Below are positions 35,143 to 45,415 of a stretch of DNA of 64,000 nucleotides, one piece after another. The stretch lies in the NCBI GenBank assembly GCA_036971615.1, contig JAYKKR010000001.1:3596001-3660000 (forward strand), read 5' to 3'. Position 1 is the stretch's first letter; each line of letters begins with the position of its first letter. Below the pieces are notes generated by a model. It was given only the letters and a program-made list of their open reading frames with translations, searched no databases and had not been told where the DNA came from. The translations under genes were made by a program, and so were the position numbers. This DNA comes from Amyloporia xantha. Its lineage: Eukaryota; Basidiomycota; Agaricomycetes; Polyporales; Adustoporiaceae.

Positions 35143-37691
35143 ATGGCGTCCATTCCCCCCAAATCCAAAAAACTTCGAGCAAAACCTCCCCGGGGACGAG
35201 CCGCAGCGACTTCCGCAATATCTCAACCCGCAGGAGCGGAATATTCATCTCTAAGTTATCTGTCCACTTTCTCGCCGAAAGGGCACCTGTTTGCCTTTCT
35301 ATCACTCGCTGTCGACAAGCACCGGTTACGCATATATGACACTGCCACACACCAATCCATTGCGGAATATGTTGTGGACCATGCTCGTGTAACCTCTTTG
35401 TGCTGGACCGGCCTGGACTCAGACTCGGACAAGCTCGATACAGAAGACATTGACGGCCCTCACCAACCGAAACGAAGACGGAGGAAGCGGAATAGCCAGG
35501 CCGCAGTCCCCGATCCTGCACCTGCACCTCAGGTGGTGGTGCTCGGATTGTCAGATGGTACTCTGTCTCTCTTTTCTCCAACTCATGGGCGGGTAGTGCG
35601 GACATTATCTCACGTCTCCAGCACCTCTAATATCCTGTCGGTTGCCGCGGATGAATCGGCGTCCTTCATTTGGACGACCAGTGCCGATGGAAATATCCGT
35701 CTGTGGGACACCTCTAAAAATGATCTCGTGAGCAGCTGGGCGAGCGACGATCGAATACCATACTCTTTCATTGCTGTCCGTCCCCATACCGAGGAAGAAG
35801 GCCGAGCAGACGTTCTTGTCGCACACCATGCCATTCGCTTGCTGTCTATGAACACCGGCTCCCCTAAGGCACAAATATCTGAGAAGCAACCGCCGAAGGA
35901 GTTAGCAAAGTTTACAGGTCATGCATCTTCAATACAAAAATTGCAGTGGAGCAGCTCCTCTCGTTTTCTCTCGATGGCTGAGGCAGATCGCTTCGTCAAC
36001 GTCTGGGAGGTACCCGAGCAATCTCAAACAGAGGGTCGCATTGTTGCAAGTATTCCCCTCGACTCAGACGCACGTAGTATTGCGCTCTCGTCAGCATCAT
36101 CCCTGCTTACTCTCTCAGCCTCGGGGAAAATATCAGTATTCTCTTTTCCATCGGATCTGAGTGCACTCGCCCCTTCAAATTCGAAGCAGAAGATCCTGAC
36201 CCTGACTCCTAAGTCGAACGTCTCTGTGTCATACAAGAAGGGTTCGGGCGCTACCGAAGTCGTCGCGGCATCATTCTTTCCAGACGCGGACGGTCGGATC
36301 CGGGTCGCGAGACTGGTTAATGGTGTACAACCTGTCTTCGACGTTGTGGTAAGCCTTTAGAAGTGTTGCGAGCGTTCCATTCTGAGACTTCGATTTAGAC
36401 ATGTCTTGATGACTCTGGGGACTACATCGAGAATGTCACAATATCAGATGCAGGAGTGGCGTTGTTGAACGGAGCAGAGGATGCAGCTGTGAGTTCTTTT
36501 TGCGCAGAGCATCATTTTCTGCGTTCTCAATCTCAAAGCTTTTCACGCTCTTTGCTAGGGTGCACCAACAAAACGTTATAACGAATCGTCGACTCTGGCT
36601 GTACGGTCAGGCGCTGAGCTGGGCCAAGACGCATCTATGGATGACCTGGCTATGCGCGACGTCGATGGCGATCTGGATGTTGACTTGGCAGAACTTAGTC
36701 TCGGTCAGCGGCTCACTGCGGTCAATGGGGGCAAAGAGGGGATCGATCGCTCTTCGGAATCCAGTGACGAAGAGGAGACGACGGGATCGGGGTCGCGCTC
36801 GCGCGTCCCTTCAAAACAACGTACAAGCGGCGACGCGGTGGAGGCCGTGCCCGCGACGTCGTTGACACGTACGCTCATCCAGGCGCTGCACTCGTCTGAT
36901 GCGCGCTTGCTCGAGACATGTCTTGCTCATTCGGACGCGACGTTGATACGGAATACTGTACGCAGATTACCGCCACAACTAGCGGTACCACTGATCACGG
37001 CATGTGTGGAAAGGTTAGGTCGTGGGGCACGAGCAGGGAACATGAAGGGTGGTGGAGGTGGTGCCAGCTCGCAGAGGGGTACTGCGTTGATCAACTGGGT
37101 TAGAGCGGTTCTCGCTGCACATAGTGGGCATCTCATGACTGTACGTCAGAGCAGGAGCTCTTACATATTGTTTGAATTTACACTGACTATCTGCCTTAAC
37201 AGATGCCGGATCTCGTCGCTCGATTATCTGGTCTACATGCGACTCTCGCCACACGTCTTACACTCCAGGATCCACTTCTGTCATTGAGCGGCCGTCTCGA
37301 CATGGTCATGTCCCAGATCGAGATGCGCTCGTCTGGGCAACCGGCGCCGCTGCCGATGCCGAAGGGCAGGAAACCGAAGAAGCGGCAGGCGAAGCGATAC
37401 GTAGAGGGCGAAAGCGAAGCGGAGGAAGAGGAAGAGGAGGGTATGGAGGTGGAGGTGGAGAGCGGGGATGATAGCGGGAGTGTAGAGGATGTTGAGCTCG
37501 GTGGGGACGAAGATGAGGACGACAATGAGGACGAAAGTGATGAAGAGGGGAGTGAGGACGAGGATGATGACGAAGAGGAGGAGGATGAAGATGGTGAGGA
37601 TGACGAGGACTTCGATGGGCCCAAATTGAATGGTTTCATTGACGACGAGGCGGAGGAGTATAGTGAAGATGATGATGATGATAGCGAATGA
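35143..37691 (+). CDS. UTP5: U3 snoRNP-associated WD40 protein UTP5/WDR43
   Basis: Exons 35143-36348, 36399-36488, 36559-37140 and 37203-37691 join to 788 residues. The first 400 residues carry WD40-type repeats (FSPKGHLFAFLSLAVDKHRL, TSADGNIRLWDTSKNDLVSS, FTGHASSIQKLQWSSSSRFL). The C-terminal half has the Utp12 domain (TRTLIQALHSSDARLLETCL, LITACVERLGRG, INWVRAVLAAHSGHLM, LSGLHATLATRL). It ends in a Glu/Asp-rich tail of about 95 residues, common in nucleolar proteins. UTP5 belongs to the t-UTP part of the small-subunit processome, needed for early 18S rRNA maturation and rDNA transcription in yeast. All introns are 50-70 bp. Confidence 0.9.
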
Positions 37692-37961
37692 AATTATTCT
37701 TTCTCTCTTCAGATTGTTGGTTGCCGCCGGGTTCCTACTGTCATCTGATACATATTGTCATTCACCCCTGCGCAGTCTGCCAAGGCTGGGTACTTAAGTG
37801 TTGAGTAAATATTGAGTGTAGGGCACACACGCCTGAATCATCACAACATGATTGCGGCTCGGGTGCGAGATGAAGGACAAAATTCTACTGTCGATCATCG
37901 ACGAAATGAGCATAATAGACCCACCACTCGAATCTCGGGATGCAAGAAATAAGCTCAGGGT

Positions 37962-38379
37962 CACCTCGACCTCACGTGCACCCAGGCTAATTAGCCCGGC
38001 ATACCCCCCCGGGATTGCCGGGCTAGCTAGCCTCGAAAGTCAAATACCCTATAGTTGCCAATAAAGCGAGCAGTAAAGGCGGGCTTGCCTAATACAACAA
38101 GTCTGCTTATCTCCCTGTTATCTAGTGCACCGCTGATAACGATGAGTTACACCGTGCGTCCAGCGCCAGATCACCGAACGCATCGGGATCTCCCGCGTGA
38201 CGCGGCGCGCCTGCGCGCCCAATGCGTCGGCGCCGCCGCCGCCGCCGATGAGCACGAGAATTGGCTCTCACTCCGTCAATATATTGTGTATTTAGTTCGA
38301 AATTTCACTGATAGTAATAGGATTTTTTGGATTATATATGCCATGTATAAATGAATACTTTGAGGTTCAAATGGAAGGA
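37962..38379 (+). repeat. left arm of the fold-back element
   Basis: Inverse counterpart of 39103-39484. Near 38195-38235 it carries about 40 extra bases rich in CG just before a CGC trinucleotide run, absent from the other arm. Confidence 0.88.
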
Positions 38380-39102
38380 ATAGAATGTAATTTATTTTGC
38401 AATGGGGCTGAAGCTGTTGTGCTCACTGTGAACTGAGCTTTAATTGATTGACTATCTCCTATGCCTTATTGAGTGTATTTGAAGTATATTTGTGGATATA
38501 CTTGTTTCTACATAGTCCCCATACAAAGGTATTTTAACAAAATCTAATGTATGCCACAGTGTATGTAACACACATATTTCAATACATAGAGGGAGATTGA
38601 GCAAAGAAGTTCTAGCACAAATAATTCTATGTATACTATGTATTTATCTACCAAGCTGTATAGAGAGCAGTGCATGATTGCTTATGCAGTGCGCAAAATG
38701 GACCCGAAGGTTACAGTGGCGCGCATATTTGCACTCAACTCGATCACTAGGCAAGCGCGCATCCTGATTGGCTGGACGGCGGTTCGCCGAACGAGGTGCT
38801 GTTGCTTTCGGTGTCTTCTATCCCCTGTCGTCTTACAGTACCACAAACAAATATTACCTATATAAAGCATTAATCCCTTTGCATATCAATATCTGAGGCA
38901 CCAGAAGGTACATGAAATATAGAAAGTGTGAAATAGCAATATTTGACTGAATGTACCCAAACTAATCAAGTTTCACAAATAGACAGGTGCCAAATATCAT
39001 TAAGCAGAGCACTGTAGTACATGAAATGTGGTGCTTTATGAGCTCATTGATAATACTGCCAGCCAGGGAGGGTGAGCATTGTCTATTTGAGAGAAATCAA
39101 AA

Positions 39103-39484
39103 TCCTTCCATTTGAGTGTCAAAGTATTCATTCATACATTACATATATAATCCAAAACAATCCTATTACTATCAGTGAAATTTCGAACTAAATACACAAT
39201 ATATTGACGGAGTGAGAGCCAATTCTCGTGCTCATCGGCGGCGGCGGCGGCGGGAGATCCCGATGCGTTCGGTGATCTGGCGCTGGACGCACGGTGTAAC
39301 TCATCGTTATCAGCGGTGCACTAGATAACAGGGAGATAAGCAGACTTGTTGTATTAGGCAAGCCCGCCTTTACTGCTCGCTTTATTGGCAACTATAGGGT
39401 ATTTGACTTTCGAGGCTAGCTAGCCCGGCAATCCCGGGGGGGTATGCCGGGCTAATTAGCCTGGGTGCACGTGAGGTCGAGGTG
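39103..39484 (-). repeat. right arm of the fold-back element
   Basis: Inverse counterpart of 37962-38379. A short open frame of 67-99 codons beginning MPIKRAVKAGLPNTTSLLIS occurs in both arms (38055 on plus, 39391 on minus), simply because the DNA is duplicated; no domain is seen. Confidence 0.88.
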
Positions 39485-39634
39485 CTCAGGGTATCCGGAC
39501 GGCTCATTAACAGCTATTTATGGTATCACTGAAGGCATAGTAGTCCAGGAACAGAGCTATGAAGATTGCCCATACGTCTTTCCGTATGGAAAAGACTCAC
39601 TCTCCATGATTCTATTTGGGGCCTTGACCTTGAT

Positions 39635-41840
39635 TCAACGGCCTGCCCAACATACCGATCCCGATAGTATAACAGGCTGAGCGAAAATGGACTCGCTACG
39701 TCGTTGCGAACTCGAAAAGGAAGCTAGATCCACTAGAGGCAGCGGCAGTGGACTGGGAGAGAATGGAACCGTTGATCCAATCAGTTGCACTGGAGGAATA
39801 TCCTCGTCCTCGTCATCATCATCTCTCGGGGTGCAAGGCCTGTCCGAATCGACAGATGACGATTCCAGTCGCATGATGGCAGGATTGATCCGCACGCGGA
39901 CGTCCGACTCGCCAGGCGATGCCCACAACAAAGACTGGGTTGTCGGAACAAAGGACAATCGTCGATCGGGCGGTGGGGGTGGAGGTATTACTGGCGACGA
40001 AACTCGCTCAACCCGCTGCGGGGGTTGCCTTGATGTCAATTGGAGGGCGCGGCTACGCATTTGTGCGCGATGGCGTTCATACTCCTCTTCTTCGTCTGTA
40101 GGTATCTCGTTGCCATCCTGATCGAGGCGTGCTGTGAGCAGTAATCAGTGAGACGTCCAACCATCTGGAAGAAGAATACGCACCCCATCCACGCCGACGA
40201 GGCCTGGAGCTGCCGACAATCGCCGATGAAGGCAAGCTTCGGAGAGAGCTCTGCGTAGCCGAATTTTGGAGCCCTCTCTCGCGTCTCAGACGTTCCTCGA
40301 GCGCCGCCCATTGATTATAGACGTTGGGATTGGTGCTGGAAACGCCACGGTCTCTCGTCGGTAAACGCAACCTTGCCATCCGTCGACCATCCGCACGTGT
40401 TTCTTCGCGCGTCGTCATCGTCGTGAGCCAGCTGAAGGGATCATCGTCGTCTTCTGAATCGCTCAAGTTGAAAGTACGGCGGAAGGGTGCATCCCCGTCA
40501 GCATTCAGCTGCCGACGTATGCGAGAGCTCGGCTGGCCTCTGGTTTCCGCGCTAAGAGCAGGTCCTGGGTTTGAAAGTGCGGGAAAGGATCCAAGCCCAT
40601 CCGACGATGCATATGGGTCGTTACGCTGTCGCGATGCGTTCTCGATGTGACTAGCCGTAGCCTCCGGCGTGCCTGCCCATCGAGCAGAATACCGCGGGCG
40701 GCGATCGACCAGCGGTGACTGCGAATTGAGCGACGTTGTCTGAGCTTGCACGGCTCTCCAACCCGACGCGGGCTGCACAGTGGGATTTGGAGTCACCCTC
40801 TGCCTTCCAGACAAATTCTCGGACGATACTGTGCTGTTCGTCGGCGCCATCTGAGGTGCGCTCGAAGGCCGCGCATGCTGCACCAGTTGGTTGACCCGTG
40901 CGTTCTGCTCTGAGATATGCTGGATCTGCGTTTGCAGGTGCGCTATGATTTCCGCGATCCGGCGCGAGGTTTCCTCTGCGGCTGAAAATCCGTGCGGAGC
41001 AGGCAGTGCACCTGCTTCGCGGGCAGCGACCAATCTACCGCGGGACGTGGCTGAGTCGACGGGCGGGCCACTTGCATCTCGCCGCGCGCGCAGGTTTGAC
41101 TCCAGCATGGACCGTCGCGTTGGCGTCGGCGTCGAAGAAGTGTCCGCGTGTGGAGTTGACCGTGATAAAGAGCTGGGAAGTGGGCGAGAGGGAGGCAGAG
41201 TAGGGAAAGCCGTCTCTGCAAGGAACTCGTTGAAGGTAGGTAGAAACCCGCCCTGCTCTATCGTGCGCCGCGCTTCGCGCAGGTCATCTAGCACTTGTAG
41301 AATGGCATCTCCACGCAGCGTCGTCATCTCATCTGACTCCGTGCCAGCACGAGGCCACAAAGGTAAAGTCCTGAGCTCGTCGAAGACGGACATTGCTTCA
41401 TCAACGCTACCCGGTCGCCCAGGCTCATAATCAGATAAAACGATGGCATCATGACCCGGTCCCATACTCGCAGACGGACCGGAGTGAGGCAGTGGAGCAG
41501 TTGTAGGAGATTGACCAGGATGCACTTGAGAACCACCCGACGCTCGAGTGTTGCGTAGCTGGGAAATCTCTCCGAGTGTAGCTTCTACCATGGCGGACGC
41601 GCGTAACAGGCTGGCTTGTGTCATGGCAATGTTTTCGAAGACTGAACTGGGAACCGCTACATTGTTCTGATTCACTCTCGAGGTGCTTGGAACGGGGGCC
41701 ATGCTAGAAGACAAGACATCCAACGAATTCCTCAGGGCTGTCACAGAATCCACGAGCGAAGGGGTAGAGGTAGATGGATCCGGACCGTCTGAAGATGGGT
41801 GTGCTCCGCTCTCATTTGTAGTCTCGTCTTGAACATGCAA
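39635..41840 (-). CDS. unrecognised Ser/Pro-rich protein, start unresolved
   Basis: A long minus-strand frame (41840 to 40184) continues after a good intron (40183-40132, GTGCGT...CACAG) into 40131-39635, keeping phase: GW(A)RLDQDGNEIPTDEEEEYE then RAQMRSRALQL. The product is mostly low-complexity Ser/Thr/Pro with a few ordered stretches (SVFENIAMTQASLLRASAMV, EETSRRIAEIIAHLQTQIQH with coiled-coil character, WAALEERLRRERGL) and a Pro-rich end. No ATG opens this frame; a stop lies just upstream, so a first exon beyond about 41840 is needed and I could not place it. The 3' end may hold another intron. I recognise no family; DNA or actin-related regulation would be a guess. Confidence 0.65.
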
Positions 41841-42453
41841 ACGTTGTCAGTGCAATGGCGAGGAGAATGGGAACAGCGCTGCTGACATTGCCGAATCCTC
41901 CCATACCGCGATCGTCCCATCGACATCCGATTCTTTAGAACGACTGCTAGACGTTAACTACTGGTATCTGCACGACGAGGCCAGGGCGAGAGAACAGAAA
42001 CTAAGAGCAAACTGCTATGTATGAGAACAAGTCGTGAGTACTATTTGAGCGCTGGCCGGACGCGATTTGATCACTCCGCGGCCGCAGAAATTAAACTGCT
42101 TAGATGCAACAATCGGACACGGCGAGCAATACAAGGCACTCAGTTAACTGTGGTGGTGTCTCTTCAACGTCCTGAAAACAATATCATGTAATGTATCCAC
42201 CGATGCCTGCTGTCCCATTAATACTGGTCTCCATCTACTGTCCGCGAGGGTTTAGACAGCCCGGGTTCAGTCGTGGATCGAGGTAAACCAAATTGAAACC
42301 CGCAGGCTAGCGCACAACATATGTACACGTGTAGACGAGGTAATACAAGAGTGTACACCACTGGCAACATGGGGAAATGTCAGGCTGAATCAGAGTATCC
42401 CGAGTACCAGTACATTTAGTAAGAAATGGGGGCCACCTGGACCAACCATCCCA
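41841..42453. other. intergenic, may hold a first exon of the preceding gene
   Basis: About 610 bp. On minus, near 41895-41810, a short frame starts MGGFGNVSSAVPILLAIALT, which would be a signal- or anchor-like peptide; I found no splice that joins it to the gene at 39635 in phase. The rest shows no gene. Confidence 0.4.
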
Positions 42454-43893
42454 CTACATCTGTTTCGGTGAAGCAGTCTGGATCTGACTGACGAGGTTGA
42501 GGATGAAAGACACAAATGCACCACTTGCATGTGGTATATTACCTTCACCCAGCTCCATCACCCAGCGAGGGATATCAGATGCTACACCAGCCGGGAGACC
42601 TTGGCGATTCATGAAGTCAATCTCAAGCTGATGAATCTCAGGATACCTGTGCCGTCGGAGGTGGGGTGTCAGTCAGATACCATTGGCTCTATCAGAGAGA
42701 GAGAAAGAGAGAGAATGACCTCGATGTAAATTTGGAGAACAACTCTCGCAGAATGTTCTCGGCAGATAGCTGGGTCCGCAAGTTATGCATAGCTAGTCGC
42801 TTCAGATATGGTATTTCGTACTGCACATAGGGGTAAAGGCCAGCAGACATAGAATAGGCCACGAGATACTCGCCTTGTCTGCAAGCCGGTACATTGATTT
42901 TGGTGAGCAACGGAGAACGTCGCATGTCCCAGCAGACTCGGGTGCCTTTCCCTTACTGACACCTGGAGATCGTGATCTCAGAGGTGCGAAAGTTACTTTT
43001 CCCGTGTATAGGTACGATATAAAGGTTTTCCACCTGCATATCGATATGGACTTCATCTGCAGATCATCGGAAGACTAGCTTACGTATTAAATGCCATATC
43101 TTTCACAAAGACAGTCTGACCAACTCGCTTCATTTGGCTTCTGCTCGCTGCGTCGAGAGCAGAGGGCACACTCGGCGTTGTATCGCTATCGAAGGACCTA
43201 CGAGGAGACCTGTCACTGCCGCCCTAGATTTCCCATTGATCATGTCAATACGGAGCAAGTATGTGTAGAATTAATTGCACAACCATTTGTAATTCAGAGA
43301 TGTTGTCCTTGATATTTTCATTCTCATTCTTCCCGTGATGTTTATCATGTTCCTTGTCTTCGGCGCAGAGAGCTCCCACGGACTCAATATCCTCACCATT
43401 TTCGTCGTCTTCGAGATCGCTATCGGAAGCATAGCCATAGTCAGAGCAGGATAACTGTTGCTCGCGATAATGTGCGTCGTCGTCATCCAAGTCGGACATG
43501 GTGCTCTCGGAGAATCCGCCGTTTAATACTGTTGGGTCCAGTATCAATCCAAATTCGAGCGGTCAACACAAAAGATGTGCACGCACATTTGTCGAGTACG
43601 GAAGATGCTTCATGTAATGTCATACTGTTGCCAAATACAGGGAGCGGTTTGCGGACCAGGGCTGTCCCCCTGCGACGAGAAAATAGATAAAATTTGCAGT
43701 CATTAAAATTGCCTCCTGTGATTGACTGATGGAGGGCGATGCGAAGAATTTCGTCTCTCGAACGCGGTGGATGCACGATTGCCAGAGCACTAGGCGGTTC
43801 GGATTCATCGTCAGAACTTTCTTCTTTGGCAGTTCTGTGGAGTTGCCCCTTCTTTCCAGCATGAGGGAAGCCCGACCGTTTCTTACCTGACAT
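42454..43893 (-). CDS. BTB/POZ domain protein
   Basis: Exons 43893-43587, 43528-43252, 43197-43084, 43033-42874, 42820-42720 and 42646-42454 join to 383 residues. The N-terminus is basic (MSGKKRSGFPHAGKKGQ), followed by a BTB fold: GGNFNDCKFYLFSRR at its start, FVKDMAFNTWKTFISYLYTG near its end. An acidic insert of about 75 residues (DLDDDD, SDSDLEDDENGEDIES) splits the fold. The C-terminal part (YRLADKYEIPYLKRLAMHNL, SAENILRELFSKFTSRYPEI) is the usual BTB-linked helical region of Agaricomycetes. Such proteins often act as Cul3 adaptors, but that is not shown here. The intron 42873-42821 uses a GC donor (AAG|GCGAGT); GT choices break the frame. Confidence 0.9.
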
Positions 43894-44634
43894 TGTGAGT
43901 GGAGTATGCGGTAGCTCTGGGACAACTTTCGCCAGTGAGCGAAATTTAGGAGAGAGCAGTTAGATACCAATATCGCTCTAGATGAGTACAAGAACGGCTG
44001 AGGAGGATGTCGTTCTCGGGTTCAATCAAAAATAGCTGTAATGAGTACTCCACGAGGCACAGCATGTGTATGAGACCTTGAGGCTTGGGGGTAGGCGATA
44101 GTACGTACAGCTCGATTATGTCCACTTGATGGTCTCGGCTTCGCTTGTCCCATAGCTATATATTAGGATGCGTCAACACGATGCATATGTACTAGCACGC
44201 CAGTCATAATTGATAGACATCGATATCGTCGACCTGTGAGATAGGTCAGCCGGTCATAACTTATGAGCAGGCGTGAGTTCAGAATGTTCAATGTTCAACG
44301 TTCAGTGTGGAGGATCTGCCCATGTCGCCATTATGTACTTGTGAAGAGTCAAGACCGTCCAAACTTCAATCCCAAATGACCTGTCATTTGGTTATCAATG
44401 GATGTACGGTGAGTGTGCTTATGTAAGGGCTCCACCCTCGTTGGAACCGAAACGTTTAAGCGGTCACGTTCTTGTTTGTTTCCAGGTGATGTTTCTCACT
44501 TTGACTTCGCGCTTTTGCTCCTAGGAGTCCACGCATTCGAAACGGGCCTACTTATTCTGTTGTCCATGTCTGTGCCAATTTTTGAATAGGTTTTGTAAGC
44601 TGTTGGAAGCGGTAGACGTATCTTTTGACTGCGT

Positions 44635-44701
44635 CACGTGGTATATGGAAACCACTCACGTGTATTTCACGTGAAGGGTGCTCGCATTCGGTTGCCACGT
44701 G
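44635..44701. promoter_or_regulatory. cluster of four CACGTG E-boxes
   Basis: CACGTG occurs at 44635-44640, 44657-44662, 44668-44673 and 44696-44701. bHLH factors such as yeast Pho4 and Cbf1 bind this hexamer. The cluster is about 715-780 bp upstream of the PHO85 start and about 740 bp from the BTB start, and just upstream of a possible small gene. Which gene it serves is open. Confidence 0.55.
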
Positions 44702-44780
44702 GTGCTATATGATTTTATCTCAAGTAGGAACTTCTTCCTCGTCAGAGTCGTCACTTTGCTGCTGCCAGTGCTTGACTTAG

Positions 44781-44937
44781 TGTCGGTATCAGTGCTGTTC
44801 TGTGGGCCGGGGCGTATTCACATGCGCCACTGGACCCGCTCGCGTCGTCCTCGCGGCCGCGGGAGCTGTTCACGATCGCGTCGGAGGTGCTGGGCGTCGC
44901 AGAGCGTCTCCAGACGGTTCTCAACGAGGAGCAGGAT
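44781..44937 (+). CDS. possible internal exon of an unidentified gene
   Basis: Between an acceptor (CTTGACTTAG) and a donor (GAT|GTAAGG) lies one open frame of about 52 codons including WAGAYSHAPLDPLASSSRPR and ELFTIASEVLGVAERLQTVL. The third codon positions are strongly GC-rich, unlike the flanks, which suggests real coding. I could not find joining exons on either side or a matching family. Confidence 0.3.
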
Positions 44938-45415
44938 GTAAGGGTGAACAACAGTAGCATCTTTACCCTTTGATAATAGGTAGAAGGTTGACTGCCCAAA
45001 AGCGAATTGCAATCCTGGCTCTAAAACTTTCTCCCTGTCTCATTCACGCTACGTCTAATTGCATTGACTTATGAGCTGATGGTATTGCGACGTGATGGGT
45101 ACTAAGATGAAGGTCCGGCAACCATGAAGGGCACAGTCTAAGGTCATTTGGATTCGGGCGTGCGGAGCATCGCCGTCTCAAACCAAGTTTCAAAGTCGTA
45201 AGAAAGAATGTCATTATCTGCACGTGACTTCGACGCCAGACCGAACACGATCATATCTGCATCGCTTGACCAAAGCAACCGTCCGCTCGCACTTGTGTCT
45301 TCTTTGCATACACCATCTCGGTTCTCGAGCCACGCTCTTACGCTCTTACGACTTGCTGACTGTCTTGCGGCTAATCCGTTGGCTTCCATTGGTACACGAC
45401 TCCCCTTCCCTTACG

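Larger units (their letters stand above)
37962..39484. mobile_element. fold-back inverted-repeat element, 1523 bp
   Basis: The element begins CACCTCGACCTCACGTGCAC and ends with the exact inverse. The 8-bp duplication CTCAGGGT lies directly outside both ends (37954-37961 and 39485-39492). The arms are about 418 bp (37962-38379) and 382 bp (39103-39484) and nearly identical apart from an extra 40 bp of GC-rich sequence in the left arm. The 720-bp centre is AT-rich and codes for nothing. An 8-bp duplication fits hAT-like insertion, but the very long arms are unusual for hAT. It sits between the 3' ends of UTP5 and the gene at 39635. Confidence 0.88.
43894..45415. other. divergent intergenic region between the BTB gene and PHO85
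   Basis: About 1.5 kb. It holds a cluster of four CACGTG sites (44635-44701) and one GC-rich coding-like stretch (44781-44937). Otherwise only short frames without support. Confidence 0.55.

Noticed and set aside
37196..37639. Ser-rich 147-codon minus frame
   Set aside because: Antisense of the acidic tail of UTP5 (GAG/GAT codons read backwards as Ser/Leu/Pro).
38055..39391. Protein starting MPIKRAVKAGLPNTTSLLIS found twice
   Set aside because: The two frames are the two arms of the fold-back element read from opposite ends; no coding evidence beyond the DNA duplication.
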